NCBI GenBank assembly: GCA_000149265.1 | Contig: CH003047.1 | Coordinates: forward strand, 699,955 to 763,954 | DNA: 64,000 nucleotides | Source of the DNA: Ciona savignyi | Lineage: Eukaryota > Chordata > Ascidiacea > Phlebobranchia > Cionidae | Reading direction: 5' to 3' | In this document: positions 59,301-64,000 of the stretch, piece by piece | How positions within the stretch are numbered: position 1 is the stretch's first letter | Layout of the letters: every line of letters begins with the position of its first letter | The notes under the pieces: model-generated | The model's input: only the letters and a program-made list of their open reading frames with translations | The model's database searches: none | Told to the model about the DNA's origin: nothing | Position numbers and translations under genes: made by a program

Positions 59301-62300
59301 AATGTTACTAGTCAACTGTTTGTCTAAAATCTAACACTTAATTACTTATGCTAATTAGCAATGTAATTAATTAGTCATTTTTCCTCATTTTTGGTCATTT
59401 TCACTCCGGTAGAGGGTCCTTCGGATATTTTTTCAAGAACTTAACTTCGAATGGCTTTTATAAATACCAGACAATCTTTCGATACAGGCTGTTAATCCGA
59501 TTTGTGATATCGGACTGGAAAATGCACTCCTCTTGGTATCCACATGTGTAGGCCTACCTTTTTTTCATATTTTTTAATTTTTGGGCATGTGTGAAGGCCT
59601 AGATGTGTTGTTGGACACCTATGCATACAGAAGATATAAAAAACTTACCAATCCTAACCATCCTTGATTGTCAAACATTGGTGAAAGAACTGGAGGCGGA
59701 CAAAATGTGGTCACACGAGGCTCAAAGGTGACATTGGGTGTGTTTTTTTACTCAAAAACAACAATTTGTACCCTGGTTATGGACTTTAAACCTTTCAAAT
59801 TACAGTGAAAGAATGTGCTGAAACTTGTGAAACATCAAGCAGTGAATTTTAATGTGTACGAAGAGTTTCAGTCAACACCAGTGACACTGTCGCCAAATGA
59901 AATCTACAGAATGACCACCCTTCAGTCGAAGGCCTGTAATAGCCGAAGCAGTCAACAGAAACGGTTAAAATTTGGACAGGAGTCTTACAGAATGACCTCT
60001 ACTAGTAAGTTCGAACAGTTTAAACCAAACTGGAACGGTCACCGTTTCCAAGATGGCGTATAACCAATTAAGACCTCTATGAACGGCAGGATTTGACGAG
60101 TGGTACCCTCCATGAGTCATTGTTTTTAAACGAGTGTTTTGCTGAGTAACAATGGTGGTGATTCCCCAATGTTTGTTTGGTTGAAAGCAGCATGTGCTAG
60201 GCTGCGCGCCGGTGTTCTCGTTTAGCTGTAAAGTTTTGTAATCGTGGAGCAGTGCTTTGTAAAATAAAGGTGTTGATTGTGCATCTGCTAGCTGTTTGTT
60301 GGAAAAAAAGTTGCCGATGTACGAGGGGGTATGGGCTCAAAATTTTTAAACAAAATTTTGTAGGGTTTTGAGTTAGGTTGCAGATCAAAGCTTCAATTTT
60401 AAATTGTGAAAAAATCTAAGACTTCCTATGTCAGAATTTTGAGTGACAGTCGATTTTGTGAGGTCAGTTTGCATTGGAGAGATAGGGAGAATAATTAGTT
60501 GAACGCCTCCTACAAGCTTCCTTCGAATACTGGCCCAACGCACTCAAGAAAGGGGACATGTCACTCAACGACATTAAAGCGTTCGATAAGCAAGCCAGTA
60601 ACTTATTTTCCGTACAGGAAACCACTCCCGCCACTAATATCCTGATAACGCACTATTCTAATTGGCATTGTTTGAAGGCCGCAGTTGCGTGGATATTGAG
60701 ATTTGGAGCGCACCCCCGAGCACGTGCAATGAATGGAGTTCCAGAACCAGTTTCCTTTCGTCTAACAGTCGCCGAAATTGCCTACGCCAAGAGGTCACTG
60801 ATAAGGTATGTTCAATCTCAACATTTTATTGATTGGAGAGCGGCCACCAATAACAAACTTGATACAAACTCAACTAACGCACTGATTAATGCATTGCGAC
60901 GATTTATTGCTCGACAAGGAAACCCGTCTCACATTTACTCCGACAATAGAACAAACCTGGTTGGGGCCGAACGGTTGCTCCATGAGTCCATTCAGGAATG
61001 GAACCAAAATCAAATACATGACTTTGTTCTACAACGCGAAATTCAATGGAATTTCAACCCTCCCTGCGCTTCACACATGGGTGGAGCCTGGGAAAGAATG
61101 ATTAGATCCGTTCGTCGGATTTTACTTTACATTTCAGGTGAAAAGACATTGAACGATGATCAACTGACAACCCTGCTGCTGGAGTCCGAGGCAATACTGA
61201 GTTGTCGACCTCTCACTCCCGTTACACTGAATATCGATGGCGAGACGCCATTAACACCGAACCACCTGCTCAACCCGTCAAGTGAGCTGCCTCGAACTTT
61301 GACCAATGAACGGCAAAGTTACGCTCGACGCCGCTGGCGCTACGTTCTACATCTAGCCAACCGAATTTGGGCCAGATGGTCGGGAGAGTACCTCCGAACT
61401 ATCATCGCACGCCAGAAATGGCACAAAAGAAAAGAAAACGTGAAGATAGGAGACGTTGTATTTCTGGTGGACAACACAACACCACGATCACAATGGTTCA
61501 TTGGAAGAATCACCTCCGTGTACCCGGCCAGTCACGATGTAGTTCGAAATGTGCTAGTCAAAGCACGTGACCGAATTCAAGAGACCGATACACAAACTAT
61601 GTATCATAGTACCCGCTACGGACGTGCGCAATGAGACTGTTGACCCTGCTACAGTTCTCAACGAGATTGCGGGCATTAGCCCGGTCATTGAATGAATCTT
61701 AACACGCGACGTAAATCTATTAAATTGTAAATTGCTCAATTGTACGATCTCGCAATTTGGGGGGGAGTGTAAGATTTATCGTCGCAATTATTGTTTATAT
61801 TATATCGATGTCACTAGGGAATAAGATCGGTATTGTATTCCCTTCTCCCCGCAATTTCATCGAACTATAAAACGCTCGTTTTTTACCGCATGAGCATTAT
61901 CGTGAGGTAATAGGTCTTTTGGTAGTATGTTTTGGAATTTACGGTTATAAAGAAGATGTGTATGACGTGCTTTGGCTCCTGTTCAGCCACAATTTGGTAA
62001 ATATTGGTTTTATTTCTCAAACTAGTAATTTTTGTGATAATTAAATTGTACATATATTTTTCCCTAGAAAACCGTCATTTCAAGACCTTTCGTTTTCGCC
62101 ATCATTCAAATTCGAATAAATTCACAAGTTTTGGAAAATGACGCGTTATTTCAAACTCTGAATAAAGGACGCCGTCTATAAGCATACTGCAACCTCTCAC
62201 TAAGGCAGGTGTTAGGAGCCAGCACCTTGTCGGGAAGTTACAGGTACAATTTACTTACCTTAGCCCATGTATGTGCGAGGTTGCTTGGTCTTTTGCTATT

Positions 62301-63641
62301 TGTTTCCCCACAGTATTGCGGTAATAGTAGTAATCAGCTTGGTCGGATAACTTGTTACGGTAAGCTGACACAAGTCGTTCGAAAGGATGTCTGGTAACCA
62401 GGATAGTGGTATAGTTGTGTAGTAGCTCGATGGCTTCTTCTTCCGTTTTAAGTCTGAAATTTAGTAAAAAACTTATACTGTTAATAAATAAAATAGAGCT
62501 ACGCTAAGGGAGGAAAAGAGGAAAACTGTTTATTTAAACTATGCAAACTACTTATAACCTTGCCCTTAACGAATCTTAAGCAAAGAAATAACGCTAACTT
62601 TAACCCCCAATCAAACACTAACCCGGATACCCGTATCCTTATTTTAGTGTGCTGTTTCCGCCTTTCCTACTTTCCTCTTTCGCTAATTTGAGTTTCCTCC
62701 TATAAATCGGTTGTAATTGATAAAATTAAACTTCTTGTACATTGAGCATTGAATGACTTACTTTGAAAAGAGTTGATTAGGAATCATCGAATAAGCCCAC
62801 TTTTTCATTGTTTCAGCAGTTATCTCCTCTTCAAACCCGCCCAGTTTTAACAGCGCTATTTGCCATGACGTGCTTGCAACCTAAAAGGGTTAAAACAAGG
62901 TTACCATTTGTTGCGTGCTGCCGGAAGGTTGTGGGATCAAAACTAGGCGCTGGCTACTCGATGGTGTGCTTGGACAAGTAATTTAAAGTGCATGCGGGAA
63001 CCTAGTGGATTGTTGGATTCTACTAAATTAAAGGATCGTCTCAATTATACACAATTCACAACAACCCCCTTCCGACCGAGTTTATTGATGGATTATTGCG
63101 TCACCTTTCAGCAAAGGGGTTGCAGGATTCAAAACTATTGTCTAGCTGAATAGCTATGGCCTTGGCAGGACACTTAGCAGACATCGCTTAAACCTAGTGC
63201 ATTCACGGGTACTACACAAAAGGAACATCTTAATCATACACAACACACTGCAATAGTCTCGGTAAAGGTGGGTTAACAAATAATCTAACCATTGCCACGT
63301 GTAATATCTCTCCTACATTAGCCTAATCAAGGGGATAAAATATGCATGTTCTATCCTACTTTTTAATAATGATGGCGATTTTAAAAATGAAGTTCGTAAA
63401 CAAACTTGCGTAAACGACCAAATGGTCCTAGGATCGAAGCCAGGCCCACGTAATAAAACAAAACTTACCTTGGGTGTTTCACAAAGCACAGTTTTAGCCC
63501 TCTGGCTGTATTTAAATCTGTCCGTTCTTAACGCTACTTTGTTTGTTGGGTCATTATATGTTACTGCACATAGTTCACGAATAGCTTCGGCTCGTTTGAT
63601 ATATTTGTCTCTCTCGGAAACTACTTGTAAATTTCTTTTTG
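53373..63641 (-). CDS. Carbohydrate sulfotransferase, HNK-1/chondroitin type, 5' end missing
   Basis: Golgi type II enzymes of this family (CHST8-14) transfer sulfate from PAPS to sugars of glycoproteins or glycosaminoglycans. Five exons join in phase: 63641-63469, 62880-62762, 62453-62259, 54437-54294 and 53730-53373 (stop). The 5'-phosphosulfate loop spans a splice site (LCETPK then VASTSWQIALLKLGG). The 3'-phosphate motif is ILVTRHPFERLVSAYRNKL. The C-terminal family block reads DIHWRPQTHMCIPCHVNYTY and ends with EILRKIYADDFKLLNFDRY. The cytoplasmic tail, membrane anchor and stem exons are missing and should lie beyond 63641 or outside the window. The intron between exons 62259 and 54437 is 7.8 kb and holds a BEL/Pao retrotransposon and a SINE. 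The exact subfamily cannot be set by eye. Confidence 0.88.
54030..54233 (+). repeat. tRNA-derived SINE, 5'-truncated (sulfotransferase intron)
   Basis: Family body and tail: GGTAACCCGACGATGGGAGC, GTGATCTGACGATTACCCGT, ACATGAATATCCTATCC. It lies in the intron 53731-54293 and lacks the tRNA-like head. Confidence 0.85.
54697..54980 (-). repeat. tRNA-derived SINE with long (ATAGG)n tail
   Basis: Starts with four AGGAT units and runs back through the family body to TTTCGATTGAAAGGG of the head, where it is cut. It lies in the long sulfotransferase intron, left of the LTR element. Confidence 0.88.
55136..55611 (+). repeat. Left LTR of the BEL/Pao element
   Basis: TG...CA boundaries, 476 bases. It matches the right LTR with about five substitutions and one indel. 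AATAAA at 55531 is likely the polyadenylation signal region. Confidence 0.92.
55629..56095 (+). repeat. Two minisatellites in the BEL leader
   Basis: The first part (about 55635-55835) repeats a 17-base unit near GTCGTCGTTCCCGTCCC. The second (about 55875-56085) repeats a 13-base unit near GACGATTCCCGTT about a dozen times. Long overlapping open frames across them are by-products of the repeat, not genes. Confidence 0.85.
56112..57720 (+). pseudogene. BEL gag-like region, Pao protease and RT remnant
   Basis: The gag-like start at 56127 (MKIPKTLNCLKQLY) is frameshifted near 56300 into the long frame that continues to 57720. That frame has a coiled coil (KEQTDRAAERTRVAAKEA) and a retropepsin-like domain (VATYAFIDQGSTTTRR, then KLLIGANVPRVFRVES and TRLGWSLLGP), typical of Pao elements. 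Reverse transcriptase sequence starts (NSLVEVLTRFRRDPIALVAD) but jumps from ADIEGMFQQ straight to EIEWGKPIPLPELKRW. The polymerase core with its YxDD active site is therefore deleted. The frame then runs into the MITE at 57721. Confidence 0.85.
57721..58298. mobile_element. hAT-like MITE inside the BEL pol gene
   Basis: The ends CAGGGGTCGGCAACC and GGTTGCCAACCCCTG are inverted repeats, and the flanks carry the 8-base duplication GTCTAGGA (57713-57720 and 58299-58306). Reading across the empty site links the flanking pol sequence in frame. The 578-base interior has no transposase; it contains several TGTCATAATATG-type short repeats (57958-58015). Confidence 0.9.
58307..58789 (+). pseudogene. 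BEL RNase H region, frameshifted
   Basis: Contains the Pao-type RNase H landmarks LHYFADASKIDYGVA, VSISRLELVV and, in another frame after a break near 58510, FWTDSSVVLQNIFNG and TKLNPADCASRG. The frameshift means this copy cannot make the enzyme. The next insertion begins at about 58789. Confidence 0.8.
58789..60512. mobile_element. 1.7-kb insertion with about 450-bp direct terminal repeats
   Basis: Direct repeats at 58789-59233 and 60051-60512 share GATGGCGTATAACCAATTAA at the start and GTTGAACGCCTCCTA at the end; the right copy has about 18 extra bases near 60236. CTACA at both outer edges (about 58785-58789 and 60510-60514) is a candidate 5-base duplication. BEL pol continues on the right side of it. 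The 0.8-kb middle has no polymerase, but an 82-codon frame (59815-60063). It looks like a small non-autonomous LTR element (TRIM/LARD class), although the repeats do not start with TG; TGTGACGAGTGG begins 39 bases inside. Confidence 0.65.
60513..61634 (+). pseudogene. BEL integrase region, partly deleted
   Basis: Starts in the pre-integrase part (SFEYWPNALKKGDMSLNDIK), includes VAEIAYAKRSLIRYVQSQHF, and then skips to the integrase core at about 60840. The core keeps IYSDNRTNLVGAERLL and NPPCASHMGGAWERMIRSV, with the second catalytic Asp and the Glu. The zinc-binding part and the first catalytic Asp seem to be removed by the deletion. It ends with the chromodomain-like C-terminal barrel (VKIGDVVFLVDNTTPRSQW) and a stop at 61632. 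Confidence 0.85.
61768..62242 (+). repeat. Right LTR of the BEL/Pao element
   Basis: 475 bases, TG...CA, almost identical to the left LTR. Its last base lies 15 bases from the sulfotransferase 5' splice site at 62258/62257. Confidence 0.92.
62915..63360 (+). repeat. Two decayed SINE copies in tandem (sulfotransferase intron)
   Basis: 62915-63065 has GGAAGGTTGTGGGATCAAAA and AACCTAGTGGATTG. 63075-63360 has GGGGTTGCAGGATTCAAAAC, ACACAACACACTGCAATAGT and a final TGCATGTTCTATCCTA. Both are older than the copies at 36766 and 54697. They lie in the intron 62881-63468. Confidence 0.65.
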
Positions 63642-63939
63642 CTGAAATATATTATCCGGGTTAAGTTTAGTTTAGGTCTTTGTTTCTGCAATGACAACAC
63701 GACGCAGTTCCCCTGATAATAAATTGTAAATTGTAATAAAGACGATATGTTCTAAATATTTACGATTATGAATGGAATACGAGAATAAATTCGTCATAGA
63801 ATACACGGTTTTGTATATGGGAAAGCGCAGGGTAGCTTTATCACATGAGAAATCGTCAAATAATTTACGCACAATGCCAATTTAAAAGCGCTTTGAGTTT
63901 AGGTTTAAGACTCTTAATTTGAAGTTGTAAAATAAAGAT
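63642..63939. other. Intron or 5' part of the sulfotransferase, no exon seen
   Basis: Upstream of the first recognised sulfotransferase exon. I see no membrane-anchor exon in these 300 bases. Confidence 0.4.
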
Positions 63940-64000
63940 AAGTTATGCGCCTGAAAAAAATAGGATATAATAATTATGTTTATCCCGTGAATGGGAAAAC
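63940..64000 (-). repeat. tRNA-derived SINE, cut by the window edge
   Basis: Begins with AATAGGATATAATAATTATG and reads GTTTATCCCGTGAATGGGAA at the edge, the reverse-strand tail of the 36766 family. Confidence 0.75.

Larger units (their letters stand above)
55136..62242 (+). mobile_element. BEL/Pao LTR retrotransposon, internally deleted and interrupted
   Basis: Two LTRs of 475-476 bases (55136-55611 and 61768-62242) both start TGTAAGATTT and end GGGAAGTTACA. The flanks carry the 5-base duplication GGTAC (55131-55135 and 62243-62247). A purine run (GGGGGGGAG) precedes the right LTR. The order inside is a repetitive leader, gag-like region, aspartic protease of the Pao type, a remnant of reverse transcriptase, RNase H and integrase, which is the BEL/Pao arrangement. 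The LTRs differ at about six positions by eye, so the insertion is fairly young. Two younger insertions (57721-58298 and about 58790-60510) interrupt it. It lies antisense to the host sulfotransferase. Confidence 0.92.

Overview
The window is nuclear DNA from a chordate with a compact, AT-rich genome. It was most likely taken from a tunicate close to Ciona. The reasons are single-copy animal genes with many short GT-AG introns, dense tRNA-derived SINEs ending in (TATCC)n, BEL/Pao, hAT-like and piggyBac-like elements, and an ascidian-style antimicrobial-peptide-like precursor. The species call is an inference; no mitochondrial or rRNA marker is present. One 454-base assembly gap lies at 2236-2689.

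Most genes read on the minus strand. From left to right they are: an unrecognised gene partly hidden by the gap (1662-2757); a GULP1/CED-6 engulfment adaptor with a 1416-base symmetric internal exon (2972-11033); two multi-exon genes I cannot name (12483-13385 and 15226-17237); a 3-kb stretch with no gene but a TTAA-flanked MITE (18108-18996); the mitochondrial DNA polymerase accessory subunit POLG2 (21708-25580); RTN4IP1 with an apparent frameshift or 31-base intron (25986-27348); a single-exon cyclin L (27838-29286); a fold-back repeat cluster holding a tRNA-Asp-like gene (29520-30745); a plus-strand hotdog-fold thioesterase-like gene (31618-32734); and the palmitoyltransferase ZDHHC6 (33817-34995).

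From 37.4 to 45.6 kb a segment of about 4 kb is tandemly duplicated. Each copy carries a complete nine-exon CYP2-clan cytochrome P450 of 504 residues and, divergently, a short ORF that looks like a transposase-type helix-turn-helix fragment. One copy has a later 112-base tRNA-like insertion; the other keeps the empty site.

From 46 to 49.3 kb lies a small secreted-peptide locus. A three-exon gene encodes a 62-residue precursor made of a signal peptide, an arginine-rich core and an acidic tail. An inverted paralogous copy, including promoter modules, lies about 1.5 kb away on the other strand. A degenerate tandem repeat fills 49.65-51.35 kb.

The right end (53373-63641) is a carbohydrate sulfotransferase of the HNK-1/chondroitin family on the minus strand. 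One intron is filled by a 7.1-kb BEL/Pao LTR retrotransposon (55136-62242, TSD GGTAC) inserted ten bases inside the 5' splice site. That retrotransposon has lost most of its reverse transcriptase and itself contains a hAT-like MITE and a 1.7-kb insertion with long direct repeats. I saw no CRISPR array, rRNA or prokaryotic-type operon.
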